Source: a virus. Taken from it: a DNA stretch of 34,623 nucleotides. The translations under genes were made by a program, and so were the position numbers. Under the pieces are notes generated by a model. The model saw nothing but the letters and a program-made list of their open reading frames with translations. It searched no databases and was not told where the DNA came from. The stretch is taken from IMG/VR virus record IMGVR_UViG_3300048928_000668, positions 1 to 34,623 of that record; one strand, 5' to 3'. Of the stretch, positions 1-8,187 are shown in pieces. Each line of letters begins with the position of its first letter. The stretch's first letter is position 1.

Positions 1-624
1 TACTAACGGGTCGGCTAGGGCGGCGCGTGTCGCATCGGCAGTTTGCGCTCTTGCGGCCGGGTCTTTGTATCTCGTCACCATAGATGCGCTAATTCTTCTG
101 CGCTCGTCCTGGCTTATGGTCTTGCCGCGATGGATGTCGCCAATCTTTGCCCGCTCCACCGGGTCTTCAAACCTACGCCGCGCAGCGGCCGCCGTCTTTT
201 CGCGGCTTTCCGGATTAGAAAAATACAGTATCTTGGCCTTGCTTTGCAGTTCGCGCCACTCGGCGGACCGTTCGACACCAGAGACACCATCTCCACCGAG
301 CGTCAGGTTTGTAAGTCGGTCGCCAGAAGTCGCCCTGTGCTCCGCGATAAGTGAAATTTCTGTCGCTTTGGCATCGTCATTAGTCATTCCCGCATGCAGG
401 ATGGCCATCAGCACCGAGCCACCGCCGGATAAAACTGAAGCCACCCAATTGGACTTTTTCCAGCCTTCACTGTGCGCAAGACGGTGATGATCCGAAAGCC
501 TCGACTTCGGATTGTTAGTGATGCCTATGTATCTGACTTCGTCTGGCTCTCGGCTGTCTACCAGCGCATAAACGAACCACGTATCCGCGCGTTTAGGCGC
601 ATTTGTTCTGTCGAACAATTCCAT
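1..624 (-). CDS. GIY-YIG homing-type endonuclease, 3' end cut by window edge
   Basis: The frame is open from an ATG at 624 to the window edge (208 codons, no stop), so the C-terminus is missing. An AGAGGGA Shine-Dalgarno lies 8-9 bases upstream. Residues 17-47 carry a GIY-YIG-like core: FVYALVD, then RYIGIT, then RL..HH. The glycine of GIY is replaced, but YIG is intact. A conserved glutamate follows in TEISLIAEH near residue 100. The C-terminal half is basic, with NUMOD3-like repeats such as NPESREKTAAA, EDPVERAKIG and KDPAARAQ, which in phage homing enzymes wrap target DNA. It lies downstream of the head-tail connector gene in the late operon, a usual site for free-standing homing endonucleases. 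Family assignment is good; target and activity are unknown. Confidence 0.8.
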   Translation of the reverse strand, partial: MELFDRTNAPKRADTWFVYALVDSREPDEVRYIGITNNPKSRLSDHHRLAHSEGWKKSNWVASVLSGGGSVLMAILHAGMTNDDAKATEISLIAEHRATSGDRLTNLTLGGDGVSGVERSAEWRELQSKAKILYFSNPESREKTAAAARRRFEDPVERAKIGDIHRGKTISQDERRRISASMVTRYKDPAARAQTADATRAALADPLV

Positions 625-741
625 CGCAAGTATCCCTCTTGCTATCCAATGAAGGCGCTTGGCAGGTGCGTGGATGCGCACTCTTCGGGCTGCAGACCCT
701 AGCCAAGCAACGAGTATTGTATTTGGAGTCGGTAGCTGGCG

Positions 742-1299
742 CTATGCCCAGTTGCGCAGCGGAAGCAGCAAAGCCTCGACGCCGAATGGAACTTCTTGCG
801 GCGCTTTCTCAGAAATCGACTCTCTGTTTTCGTACCAGCCGCCAACAATCAGTTTGATGGCGTGCTTAAATTGGGCAGGGGCAGAAGCAGCGCCGACCGA
901 AAACGTCACGCGAACCGCTTGAGGCTCGCCGCTCACCTGTGGCCATTCCGTGTTGACCGGCGGCAATATGTAAGCTCGGTCATTGGTGCCCTCATTGAAG
1001 GTGCGGAAGCCGACCAAGGCCGTCTCTATGCCGTTGGCGTTGTCGTAAACCACTGCGCCTACCGAAATCACTGGCAAAAGCGGGATGACCAGGCCATCGG
1101 AGAAGTTGTCTACCAGGTACTCCCATTCCTGCTCGGCAACCGCAAAACCTAGCCACTTTTCGGCCCAGGCCACTGCGGCCAATTCCAAGTCCTGCAAATA
1201 GGCGTCGTCGTCCGTATGAAACTCACACCGGCAGTGCTTTTTCAGGTCCGGCAACGACACCACGGCGGCCGTCGGCGGCGTCAGTTGGCGGAGTGTCAT
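742..1299 (-). CDS. Phage gp6-like head-tail connector protein
   Basis: This 185-aa protein has the hallmarks of the HK97 gp6 / phi-adaptor family that forms a ring under the portal and closes the filled head. The N-terminus has the typical pattern of a short lead followed by SLPDLKKHCR and an acidic stretch (TDDDAYLQDLELAAVAWAE) that makes the first helices. The middle is beta-rich, with PLLPVISVGAVVY and an AVRVTFSVG strand. The C-terminus has helix and GGWYENRE followed by PFGVEALLLPLR, all characteristic of the family. Length is normal to slightly long. It starts 3 bases after the stop of the 1303-1593 gene, inside the late head operon, where a connector is expected after the capsid gene. 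Confidence 0.85.
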   Translation of the reverse strand: MTLRQLTPPTAAVVSLPDLKKHCRCEFHTDDDAYLQDLELAAVAWAEKWLGFAVAEQEWEYLVDNFSDGLVIPLLPVISVGAVVYDNANGIETALVGFRTFNEGTNDRAYILPPVNTEWPQVSGEPQAVRVTFSVGAASAPAQFKHAIKLIVGGWYENRESISEKAPQEVPFGVEALLLPLRNWA

Positions 1300-1302
1300 G
1301 GC

Positions 1303-1593
1303 TTACCTGGAGGTGCGGGTCTTGGGTGCCGGTGCGGGCGTGGTCGGCGTGTTTTCCACGGCGGGGGTCACCACAGTCTCGACCACAGGCGTCGCTACTG
1401 TCTCGGCCACCGTCTCGGTCACCGTCTCAACCACCGGTTCCGGCGACCCAGCGGAAGTCTCGCCAGCCTCAATGAACTTTTCGCCAGCAAGGCCAGCGGA
1501 CAATTCGCCGAAATCAATGTCGTCGTCGACGCTGGCGTGGAGCACAGTTACGCCGTCGAAGCTATAGTCGAATGCGCGCAGAACTTTGGCCAT
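1303..1593 (-). CDS. Small head-module protein with Thr/Val/Glu-rich tail
   Basis: A 96-aa protein between the capsid-associated gene and the gp6 connector. Residues 1-43 look folded: a beta strand KVLRAFDYSFDGVTV, then an acidic stretch, then GLAGEKFIEAG. This is the pattern of small phage proteins commonly found in this slot of HK97-like head operons. Residues 50-96 are low complexity, made of repeated VET/TET/VAT units and a Pro/Ala/Lys tail, so they are probably disordered. An AGGAGGG Shine-Dalgarno precedes the ATG. No specific function can be assigned. Position and co-transcription suggest a minor head or head-completion protein. Confidence 0.65.
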   Translation of the reverse strand: MAKVLRAFDYSFDGVTVLHASVDDDIDFGELSAGLAGEKFIEAGETSAGSPEPVVETVTETVAETVATPVVETVVTPAVENTPTTPAPAPKTRTSR

Positions 1594-1614
1594 ACGGCCC
1601 TCCTCAAAATGAGA

Positions 1615-1637
1615 GGGCGCCCCTTCACGGAGCGCCC
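1615..1637 (-). terminator. Hairpin / weak terminator after 1644-2036 gene
   Basis: In the minus direction GGGCGCTCC pairs with GGGGCGCCC (9 pairs, one G-U) around a GTGAA loop, followed by TCTCATTTTG. The U-tract is imperfect, so partial termination or 3'-end protection is more likely than a full stop. The arms are identical to those at 2061-2086. Confidence 0.55.
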
Positions 1638-1643
1638 AATTGA

Positions 1644-2036
1644 TTAGGCGACTGGCTTGCTGCGTGCGTGGCCGAGAATGAACTCAGCGCCATACGCGAC
1701 CGAAGTGCCGCTGTTCAGCGTGCCCTTGGCGCGGACATACCGCTTGGCACCAATGTAGCCCTGCTTGTACGCGGTGCTGGCAACCAGCGCGGCGGGAATG
1801 GTGCCCAGAAGCTGAGCGGCCGGCACGTCGACGAAGTCGCCATCGGTGGTGGTGTCGCTGTGCTGCAGCTTGAGCGTCACGTTGCCGGAGGCGGCAATTG
1901 CGCCGACGTTGACCAGCAGGGTGGCCGATTCAAAGCCTGCGGTGTCGACAGTAGTACCGGTCACGAGGGCGGAGTTCACCGCCGGAACAATGGTCGAGAC
2001 GAGCTTGACGTTGTTGTAGGTATCCTTGGAAGCCAT
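1644..2036 (-). CDS. Putative virion protein next to the major capsid gene
   Basis: A 130-aa protein immediately downstream of the major capsid gene. It starts at ATG 2036 behind an AAAAGGAGAAAG Shine-Dalgarno. The sequence is almost all predicted beta strand: alternating small and hydrophobic residues, for example the stretch around SATLLVNVGAIAASGNVTLKLQHSD and the C-terminal KRYVRAKGTLNSGTSVAYGAEFILG. This is compatible with a beta-sandwich decoration or head-stabilising protein. Such proteins often occupy this position in HK97-type phages, but no named family is recognised, so decoration protein is an inference from position and composition. Confidence 0.7.
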   Translation of the reverse strand: MASKDTYNNVKLVSTIVPAVNSALVTGTTVDTAGFESATLLVNVGAIAASGNVTLKLQHSDTTTDGDFVDVPAAQLLGTIPAALVASTAYKQGYIGAKRYVRAKGTLNSGTSVAYGAEFILGHARSKPVA

Positions 2037-2060
2037 CAGGCTTTCTCCTTTTCAGAATGG

Positions 2061-2086
2061 AAAAGGGCGCCCCGATTGGAGCGCCC
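2061..2086 (-). terminator. Terminator after major capsid gene
   Basis: Minus strand: GGGCGCTCC-AATC-GGGGCGCCC followed directly by TTTT. The nine-pair stem starts 9 bases past the capsid stop codon. It probably lowers read-through so that downstream head genes are made in smaller amounts than capsid. Confidence 0.75.
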
Positions 2087-2094
2087 AGCCTGGC

Positions 2095-3378
2095 TTAGGC
2101 CGCGCAAACAAGCTTGCGGATGGCCTCGGCAAGAACCACCTGACCGCCGAGGCGACGGCGGAAGATGAAGCGGATGTTGCCGCTCGTTGCCTGAGTGTAC
2201 GGGTCGCGCAGCATTTCCATCTGGATGCGATCAACCAGCGTGTAGGCGCGGGCGAAGTCGCCATAGGCGATCGGCGTGGTGCCGGCGCCCTGGTTCGGCA
2301 TGTCCGGCACTTCCACGTACGGGTCGCCGTCGATGGTGTTCGGCTGGCCGTTGATGCCCGGCATCCAGATGTAGTTCTTGTCGCCATCCTTCAGCTTGCG
2401 GACGCCGCCAAGGGTCGTGCGATTGAGTGCCCAAGTCGCGTTGCGAGCGTATGCGGTCTTGAGGTCGTACTTCAGCGAAAGGAGGCCGTTAGCCTGACCG
2501 TCAACGTCGGCGATGGTGGTGGCGGAACCGGAGTTGTTGGTCCCAACGCCGGCGGCGACGAGGAAGCCCTCGGGGCGACCCACACCGCTACCCGAAACGA
2601 ACGCCGCGCCCTCAGAGACAGCGAACTGCTCGGTGGCTTCGAAGCTGATTTCGGACTCCATGTTGAACGCGGAGTCTTCCAGGTTCTGGTTGGAGATATC
2701 GATCAGTGCGTAAAGCTCGTGGGTCGGGATTTCCCACATGCCATAGCGCAGACCGTCGGTCTCGGACTTGGTGCCCTGATCGGCGACCCACTGGGCAGCG
2801 AACTGACCGGTGCGCTTCGGAAGCATGACTGCCTTCGACGCGGTCTGACGGACGCGAGCGAGCGCGCGGGCCGGCGAAATGTCGGTCACGCCCTTGATGA
2901 TCTCGCGGACATACTCGGCCGGGGCGAGATAGCCGCCGGTGGTGTCGTTCGCGATTCCGAGAGCCTTGTACTCAGCGGCGACATCCGCAAGCGCCTTCTG
3001 CTGCGCTTCAGGCAGGTTGGGAATGCCAACCAGGTGAGCGCCAACGACGGCCCGTGCCCAATCGTTGACCTTGGTCTTCAGCTCGGCGGCGCGCTGGGCG
3101 GGATCGGCAGCACCCTTGAGCGACAGGCGGTTGAGCTGAGCCTCGAGGTCGTCGACGTGCTTGACTTCGTCGTCGAGCGCCTTCTTGGTTTCCAGGAGGG
3201 CCGCAGTGGCCTTCTGGTTGGCGTCTTCGTGCTTGGCGATTGCGGTTTCAAGGCGATCGACCTTATCGGTCAGCAGGACGTCGGCGCTGCCCTTCTTCTC
3301 GATTTCCTTGAGACGATTGTCGTTGGCTGCCTTGAACTCTTCAAAGGCGGTCATGACTTCAGTGATGGCGTCAGCCAT
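2095..3378 (-). CDS. HK97-family major capsid protein
   Basis: This 427-aa protein is the shell subunit. Residues 1-100 are a charged coiled coil (EEFKAANDNRLKEIEKKG, then heptads to about residue 95). This is the delta/scaffold domain that HK97-type phages fuse to the capsid protein, expected to be removed by the prohead protease encoded just upstream. From about residue 140 the HK97 fold signature appears: TTGGYLAPAEYVREIIKG, SPARALARVRQT, then ALIDISNQNLEDSAFNME and EAAFVSGSG-type text GAAFVSGSGVGRPEGFL. The C-terminus has DPYTQATSGNIRFIFRRRLGG, typical of the end of the P domain. Length matches family members with a delta domain. The start is supported by a purine-rich upstream site (GGAGTATCACA). 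Confidence 0.95.
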   Translation of the reverse strand: MADAITEVMTAFEEFKAANDNRLKEIEKKGSADVLLTDKVDRLETAIAKHEDANQKATAALLETKKALDDEVKHVDDLEAQLNRLSLKGAADPAQRAAELKTKVNDWARAVVGAHLVGIPNLPEAQQKALADVAAEYKALGIANDTTGGYLAPAEYVREIIKGVTDISPARALARVRQTASKAVMLPKRTGQFAAQWVADQGTKSETDGLRYGMWEIPTHELYALIDISNQNLEDSAFNMESEISFEATEQFAVSEGAAFVSGSGVGRPEGFLVAAGVGTNNSGSATTIADVDGQANGLLSLKYDLKTAYARNATWALNRTTLGGVRKLKDGDKNYIWMPGINGQPNTIDGDPYVEVPDMPNQGAGTTPIAYGDFARAYTLVDRIQMEMLRDPYTQATSGNIRFIFRRRLGGQVVLAEAIRKLVCAA

Positions 3379-3408
3379 TGTGATACTCCAGATGGATGTG
3401 GATTTCGC

Positions 3409-4122
3409 CTACTTGGCGAGGGCTCGAATGCGATCGGCGAGGCTTTTCAATTCGCCATCGCGCTCAGCCGCGGCTTCCTCATCCCGAGGATCCGATTCCG
3501 GCTCTCCAGCATCGCGCTGAAGTAGGCTTTTGAAGACCGCGACAGCTTTCACGCTGTCCGCCCGCGACAAACCGGCTTCACGCAGGCCGTCTTCCACTTC
3601 GCGGGGTTGAAACTCTGATTTCACCGAGACGACACGCGCCTTGGAATTTGCTGGGAAGGTGACGAACGAAACCTCAAAAAGGTCAACCGTCTTCAGCTTC
3701 CGGCGCGGCTCTTCGGCCTTGGTGCGCTGATGTAGCGTGTAATCGCGGGCAAAATACCCAATCGACAGACCGGACAGGGCGGGTCTCGGCTGCATTTTCA
3801 GCAACTCATAGACTTCCCGGCCGCGCTCGGTGTTGGCAAGCTTGCCCTCGACCCACAGCCCGCGCTGGTCTTCCTTCATGTCGGTCCACACGCCGGTTGG
3901 CATGCTGTAACCGTTGTGGGAAGTCAGCATCGCTGGCCAATTTCCGGACGCCTTGGCATCCTTCAGTGTCGCTGCGAACGCGCCAGGTTCCAGAACATCC
4001 CCAACGCTGTCGACATTGCCGAAAATGGCCGCATAGCCAGCGAAAGTCATTTCCTTCGCGTCCGCGCCGGGCTCGGCGAGCTTGATCTCGCCGAGCAGCA
4101 CGTTCATGTGCTCGATGGTCAT
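3409..4122 (-). CDS. HK97-type prohead protease (peptidase U35)
   Basis: A 237-aa serine protease that cleaves the capsid delta domain and itself during head maturation. The core reads FAGYAAIFGNVDSVGDVLEPGAF (residues 28-50), then the catalytic-histidine region PAMLTSHN (His69), then PALSGLSIGYFARDY with the candidate catalytic serine near 117-120, then VDLFEVSFVTFPANSKARV. These are the three diagnostic blocks of the family. The ~60-residue C-terminal extension is charged and likely disordered. The ATG at 4122 overlaps the portal stop as ATGA. The capsid gene starts 30 bases downstream. Confidence 0.93.
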   Translation of the reverse strand: MTIEHMNVLLGEIKLAEPGADAKEMTFAGYAAIFGNVDSVGDVLEPGAFAATLKDAKASGNWPAMLTSHNGYSMPTGVWTDMKEDQRGLWVEGKLANTERGREVYELLKMQPRPALSGLSIGYFARDYTLHQRTKAEEPRRKLKTVDLFEVSFVTFPANSKARVVSVKSEFQPREVEDGLREAGLSRADSVKAVAVFKSLLQRDAGEPESDPRDEEAAAERDGELKSLADRIRALAK

Positions 4123-5354
4123 TCTGTGGTGTCTTTCTGCGGTTTTTCTGTCGCCGCAACGGGCGCCACTTGGGTCGGCTTCGGCAATTCGTCGCCGCCA
4201 TCGACCGGATTCAGGTCTTCCAGCGCCCGGATTTCGTTCGGCGTCATCCAGGCCGGCGAGCCGCCGCTACCCAGAGACTTCGAATAGCCCTCAAAACGGT
4301 CCTTGAAAGCGCCGCGTTGCAGCGAGTTCAGGTTGAAATGGGCCTCGTAGCCCTCGTCTTCAGGCCCATCGAGCAAGTCATTGTCGATTGACTGCTCCAG
4401 CCGCTCGACCCACGGGGTTAGCGTGTGCGCGACGTGCGCCTGAAACACCTGTTCGGCGCTCGCGAACGTCATTGACTGACTGGGGTGGCCGATCATGGCC
4501 GGAAACACACCGAACGCGTGGCAAATCTGCTCGACTTGGAACTTCCGAGTCTCCAGATGCTGCGAATCCACACCAGTCATGGTCTGTGGGGTCCATTTGA
4601 ACCCCGAGTCGATCACGAACGGTTTGTGCTTATTCGGGCCGCCGACCTGGGCCGCAATCCATGCCTGAATCTTCTTGTAGTCGTCGGCACCGATCTTTTG
4701 TTCGGTGGAATACGTGCCGGACATCTGCAAGCCGTTGGCGTGTAGCTCGGCCTGTGTGTTTTCGGTCGCAATCGTAAGGCCAATCGCCTCGCGAGCGAGC
4801 TTCACCGGGTCGAGACCCATCCATGTGTCCCATGAGGGGCCGCGAACGTGCCAAACTAGGCTCTGCGGTAGCTCAACCGAGCTGCCATCAAGCGAAGTGA
4901 GGCGATAGGTGATCGAATAGTCGTCGTGCCGCGTCACTGTGATGTGCGCTGGATCGACCGGAATCAGCTCTTTGACCTGGCCGCGCACCATGTTTTTGTA
5001 CGCGTAGAAGTTTCCGGTAAGGCCGAGGTGCAGGATCATGGTCTCGCGCAGGGCGAAACTCGTCATCCAGGGGTTGGGCTTGCGGTTCAGCACCTTGTAA
5101 AGCGGGTGCTTCGTCGCTGGCTCCCACCCCTTGCCGTCCGGGAGTTCCTTCATGACCCGCAGCGGAACCTGCGCAATGCCGTTGGCAATCACACGCAGGC
5201 AGGCATAGACTACCGACACATCGAGCGCGGTCTGCCAGTTCACCGGGACGCCGGCCTTCGCCTGGGTCATGCCGAAATAAGCATCCCATGCCTGGGAAAA
5301 GCTGACGCTCTTTGCCTCGGCCTTTCGACCGGGCAGCCAATCGAGGAAACCCAT
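4119..5354 (-). CDS. HK97-family portal protein
   Basis: A 411-aa protein forming the dodecameric portal ring through which DNA is packaged. A longer frame is open upstream, but that stretch is arginine- and proline-rich shadow sequence. The ATG at 5354 (MGFLDWLPGRK) has an AAGGA site 7 bases upstream and lies just past the terminase stop. Family blocks are visible in order: VSVVYACLRVIANGIAQVPLRV, HPLYKVLNRKPNPWMT, LTGNFYAYK, LVWHVRG, and FQVEQICHAFGVFPAMIGH followed by SAEQVFQAHVAHTLTPWVERLEQ. The C-terminus, rich in Glu, Pro and Lys, is typical of phage portals in this family. Confidence 0.93.
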   Translation of the reverse strand: MGFLDWLPGRKAEAKSVSFSQAWDAYFGMTQAKAGVPVNWQTALDVSVVYACLRVIANGIAQVPLRVMKELPDGKGWEPATKHPLYKVLNRKPNPWMTSFALRETMILHLGLTGNFYAYKNMVRGQVKELIPVDPAHITVTRHDDYSITYRLTSLDGSSVELPQSLVWHVRGPSWDTWMGLDPVKLAREAIGLTIATENTQAELHANGLQMSGTYSTEQKIGADDYKKIQAWIAAQVGGPNKHKPFVIDSGFKWTPQTMTGVDSQHLETRKFQVEQICHAFGVFPAMIGHPSQSMTFASAEQVFQAHVAHTLTPWVERLEQSIDNDLLDGPEDEGYEAHFNLNSLQRGAFKDRFEGYSKSLGSGGSPAWMTPNEIRALEDLNPVDGGDELPKPTQVAPVAATEKPQKDTTE

Positions 5355-5368
5355 GCAGCAATCCTTAT

Positions 5369-6982
5369 TTAGGCGGCCGCAGGGGCTTCGCTTTGTTCGT
5401 TGGGGTCGAGCGTCTGCCAGAACGAGACGGTTGCTTCGGCGCCCTCGTAGGTGCCGGCCATTGCCGTCGCCATGGTGAGTGCGACCGCGCCGTCGATGCG
5501 TCCGCGGGACTTTTGTTTGACCAGTTTTCGGTTGCCGGACGGGTCGGATTGCACTGTGGCGTTCGTCATGCACATCGCCAGAACAGGGTGATCGCCGTGA
5601 GCAATCTGCTTATTCAGGGCCATGCTCTCCAAATCGCGCAAGGCCGGCGACATCGACTGATATCCTTGGCCAAACGGCTCAAAGACAGCGTCGTCGCCCT
5701 CCAACTGCTCTTCAGTGAAGCCCTCTTTGACCAGCCACGGCTTCAGGTGCCGCCAGTTCCACCGGTCAAACGCCAGCTTTCGGATGTCCATTGTGTCGAA
5801 CAGGCCGCGCAGATGGTGCGCAACGAACTCATAGTCGATGGTTGGGCCGGGCGTAGTCTCGAGGAAGGTCTTTCCGTCAGCATTTGGCGCTGCCCACACG
5901 TCATAGGGAACGCGATCATCCTTGGCCTTATCGCGCAGGCTATCGCCCGGCAGCCAAAACGTCGGCTTCACATGCCACTTGGTCTTGCCGTCCTCTTCCT
6001 TCGGAGCCATGAGCACCAAGGCAGTGAGGTCGGCCACCTCGGAAAGGTCGAGGCCGCCGAAGACTGGAAGGCCTTCGAAACTATCGGCCACTGGTCCATT
6101 GCAACCACGCCAAACGGCCGGCGACAGGAACGGGGCGGACGCGTCGATGCGCTGGTTCAGGAACAACCAGCGGAAGCTGGCTTCCTTGGTCGGCATGCGC
6201 TCGGCGAGCTTCGAAAAATCCTCAACGTCTTTGATGGAGCGGAACACGCCGAGTGCGGGGTTCGCCGCGGCCCAGCCGTCGCGATCACCAAGATCGCAGT
6301 CTTTCGGCGCCGTGTAGATGTGCGAGACAATGCGCGGATCTTGAGACGTCTCAGCGTCGTCAATCCAGCGGCTGAAAAGGTCGTTGTCGGTCGCGGCCTG
6401 GGTCGAAATGGCGAACAACATCGCCTTGCCTTCGTAGGCACCCTGCGAAGTCTCGATCGCCTCGACGAAATCGTCGGTCGGGCCCTTGATCTGGCCGACC
6501 TCGTCAAGAATGGCGAGGATGGGCGAACCGCCGTGGGCGCTCTTGGCCTCGGCCGAGCTCGCCTGGTATTCAACGTTCTTAGCCAGACCAACAATCATCT
6601 TGCCGGAAGGCACGATGCGCGCGAGCTTCGATAACTCCGGCGACATCAGGATCATTTTCGAGGCGTAGTTGAACACCTCGGCCGCTTGCTTGCGCGAGCG
6701 AGCGCCGGAAACGATGCGACCGTTCTGATAGGCCTCAGGGCCAACGATGTGGGCCAACAGAATGCAGGCAATTAGGCCTGTTTTGCCGTTCTTACGGGCG
6801 ATCGACAAATAGGCTCGGCTTGTACCGTGCGGGTTGTCATAGACGGCCAGGATGAACCTGCGCTGGAACGGCAACAGGCGAACTGGTTTGCCGAGCAGCG
6901 TCCCCTCGGGGACCATGCAATAGCGCTCAATAAACGCAATGACGCGCTCGCCGCGCGTCAACTTCACAGGAGGCTTGGCCAT
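5369..6982 (-). CDS. terL: Terminase large subunit (ATPase and nuclease)
   Basis: A 537-aa packaging motor. The N-terminal ATPase has Walker A ARKNGKT at residues 62-68, preceded by the adenine-binding FQRRFILAVY, and Walker B LAILDE at 156-161. The C-terminal RNase H-like nuclease starts at FGGLDLSEVADLTAL (about residues 308-322), where the first catalytic Asp sits, with further acidic residues near YDVWAAP and in the last 60 residues. Length and order match the Terminase_1 / HK97 TerL group. It lies 13 bases after terS and 14 bases before portal. An HNH nuclease and small terminase upstream complete a packaging set. Confidence 0.95.
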   Translation of the reverse strand: MAKPPVKLTRGERVIAFIERYCMVPEGTLLGKPVRLLPFQRRFILAVYDNPHGTSRAYLSIARKNGKTGLIACILLAHIVGPEAYQNGRIVSGARSRKQAAEVFNYASKMILMSPELSKLARIVPSGKMIVGLAKNVEYQASSAEAKSAHGGSPILAILDEVGQIKGPTDDFVEAIETSQGAYEGKAMLFAISTQAATDNDLFSRWIDDAETSQDPRIVSHIYTAPKDCDLGDRDGWAAANPALGVFRSIKDVEDFSKLAERMPTKEASFRWLFLNQRIDASAPFLSPAVWRGCNGPVADSFEGLPVFGGLDLSEVADLTALVLMAPKEEDGKTKWHVKPTFWLPGDSLRDKAKDDRVPYDVWAAPNADGKTFLETTPGPTIDYEFVAHHLRGLFDTMDIRKLAFDRWNWRHLKPWLVKEGFTEEQLEGDDAVFEPFGQGYQSMSPALRDLESMALNKQIAHGDHPVLAMCMTNATVQSDPSGNRKLVKQKSRGRIDGAVALTMATAMAGTYEGAEATVSFWQTLDPNEQSEAPAAA

Positions 6983-6995
6983 AGGTCTCCCGACG

Positions 6996-7457
6996 CTACG
7001 GCCGTGCCAGCAGGTCGTCCTCTAGTGGGTTGTCGCCCTCGATTTCCTTCGCGGCTTCACGGCGCTTGCCGACATCTCTGGCCTCGCCCGCTTGCGCACG
7101 CGCGTGAAGGGCAAGCGACCGACGAAACGACAGGATCGACCCGGCGTACATCTGCACCACGGACTTCCGAGGGCTTGCCACCGGCGTTCCCTTTTCCGAG
7201 TAGGCAATGCTGCCCTCTTCGCGCAGGAGCTGCTGCTCGGTCACCATGTCGGCCATGGTGCGAGCCAGCATTGCGGCCAGCTCGAGCTGGTGAGCCGACC
7301 ATTCCGAGCGAGCATATTCGGCGATCACGCTATGAAAGAACGGCAGGTCGCCGTCATCCAGCGGCACATTGGCCGGCGGCGTGATCTCGGTTGTGGCCTT
7401 CGCCATGATGCGAACAGCCTCGGCAGCGCTGTCGACGCGCGCTTTCCGCTTGGCCAA
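6996..7457 (-). CDS. terS: Terminase small subunit, P27-like
   Basis: A 153-aa protein that should recognise the packaging site and recruit TerL. It appears to start with TTG at 7457 (MAKRKARV), behind GAGGTGA at a spacing of 6. The sequence is helical with the family pattern: FFHSVIAEYARSEWSAHQLELAAMLARTM, then EEGSIAYSEKGTPVASPRKSVVQM, then SILSFRRSLALHARA. The S/A-x-KGTPVASP block and following helix are diagnostic of P27/Terminase_4 small subunits. The acidic C-terminus is normal. The stretch 5' of it (7458-7659) is the natural place for cos. Confidence 0.88.
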   Translation of the reverse strand: MAKRKARVDSAAEAVRIMAKATTEITPPANVPLDDGDLPFFHSVIAEYARSEWSAHQLELAAMLARTMADMVTEQQLLREEGSIAYSEKGTPVASPRKSVVQMYAGSILSFRRSLALHARAQAGEARDVGKRREAAKEIEGDNPLEDDLLARP

Positions 7458-7659
7458 GGCTTCACCTCATAGAAAAAACTGTATTTGCGTTATCGTTGTG
7501 GGGTGCGGGCGGTGTGCGGTCTCGACCTCCCCAGACATCGAAGGGGGGGGGGTCGAGGGACTTGGTGTTGCAAAAGGGTCACAAAGGGGTCGATGGCAGG
7601 TATTGAAACCGGTTTTCGGCCGCAGTGCAGGAGGTTGGCCTCCACGAAATTTCTACTCG
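7458..7659. other. Non-coding stretch upstream of terS: candidate cos region
   Basis: About 200 bases without a gene. It contains a run of ten G (7543-7552) forming an inverted repeat with TCGACCTCCCC at 7522-7532 (arm TCGACCTCCCC against GGGGGGGTCGA, one G-T). Beside it are two short direct repeats, AAAGGGTC at 7573 and AAAGGGGTC at 7583. A structured site plus iterated short repeats next to terS and an HNH gene is the layout of a cos site with terminase-binding repeats. The cleavage position cannot be read from sequence. Confidence 0.4.
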
Positions 7660-7857
7660 TCAGCCGGGCGGACGAACGAAGGGCACCACGTTGCCGACCG
7701 ATCCGAACTGAATGTGCTTAATCGGAATGGCAATGATGGCGGTGTGCTCACCGTTCACGGTCTGGATGCTGCTGAACTCAGCGCCCGACGCGTACTGCCC
7801 GGACACCGCGAGGTGGAGCTTGCCGCAGTGATCCTTGTTAAGTTCGATGTTCATCAT
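7660..7857 (-). CDS. Small protein of unknown function between terS and HNH
   Basis: A 65-aa reading frame with a good GAGGAG Shine-Dalgarno 5-8 bases before ATG 7857 / ATG 7854. The sequence alternates hydrophobic and polar residues in a way that suggests a small beta-rich fold (KLHLAVSGQYAS, TAIIAIPIKHIQFG). There are no motifs of a known family. Its position between the HNH nuclease gene and the small terminase gene suggests expression with the packaging module. It starts 18 bases after the HNH stop codon. Confidence 0.55.
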   Translation of the reverse strand: MMNIELNKDHCGKLHLAVSGQYASGAEFSSIQTVNGEHTAIIAIPIKHIQFGSVGNVVPFVRPPG

Positions 7858-7875
7858 GCTTGCTCCTCAGCATTG

Positions 7876-8187
7876 CTACTCGATTGGGTATCCATCCACG
7901 CCATAGTAGGTGACAGCCTGGCCACGCTCCTCAGCGGCCTTGTCCCTGTCGTGACAGGGCTTGCACAGTGACTGCAGGTTGTCCGGGTCATGGAACAGGG
8001 CGAGATCGCCCTTATGTGGCACGATGTGGTCGACCACCGTTGCTACCTCTACGACCTCCCGCCGTAGGCAGAAGGCGCACAATGGGTGGCAGGTTAGCTG
8101 GTGTTGGCGCAGCGCCTTCCATCTGGCGCGACTATAGAGATGGCGCCACGTCCTGGTGTCAGGCGAAGACAACGTCTTGGTCGCCAC
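7876..8187 (-). CDS. HNH endonuclease, packaging-associated
   Basis: A 103-aa HNH nuclease. The N-terminal helix WRHLYSRARWKALRQHQL precedes a zinc knuckle HPLCAFC. The catalytic DHIVPHKGD (His-His region) follows, and the second zinc pair is in LQSLCKPCHD. This matches the small HNH proteins encoded beside terminase genes in HK97-like phages. In such phages the HNH protein stimulates or is required for TerL cos cleavage (established for HK97 relatives). It starts with GTG at 8187 without a convincing Shine-Dalgarno of its own. The start lies inside a short upstream ORF (8159-8233) that has one, so translational coupling is likely. Confidence 0.88.
   Translation of the reverse strand: MATKTLSSPDTRTWRHLYSRARWKALRQHQLTCHPLCAFCLRREVVEVATVVDHIVPHKGDLALFHDPDNLQSLCKPCHDRDKAAEERGQAVTYYGVDGYPIE

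Noticed and set aside
2026-3525. 499-codon plus-strand frame opposite the capsid gene
   Set aside because: It is the antisense shadow of the capsid and protease genes; no ribosome site, composition typical of an antisense frame in GC-rich DNA, and the minus strand has a clear HK97 capsid.
5312-6634. 440-codon plus-strand frame opposite terL
   Set aside because: Antisense shadow of the terminase gene, whose Walker and nuclease motifs are intact on the minus strand.
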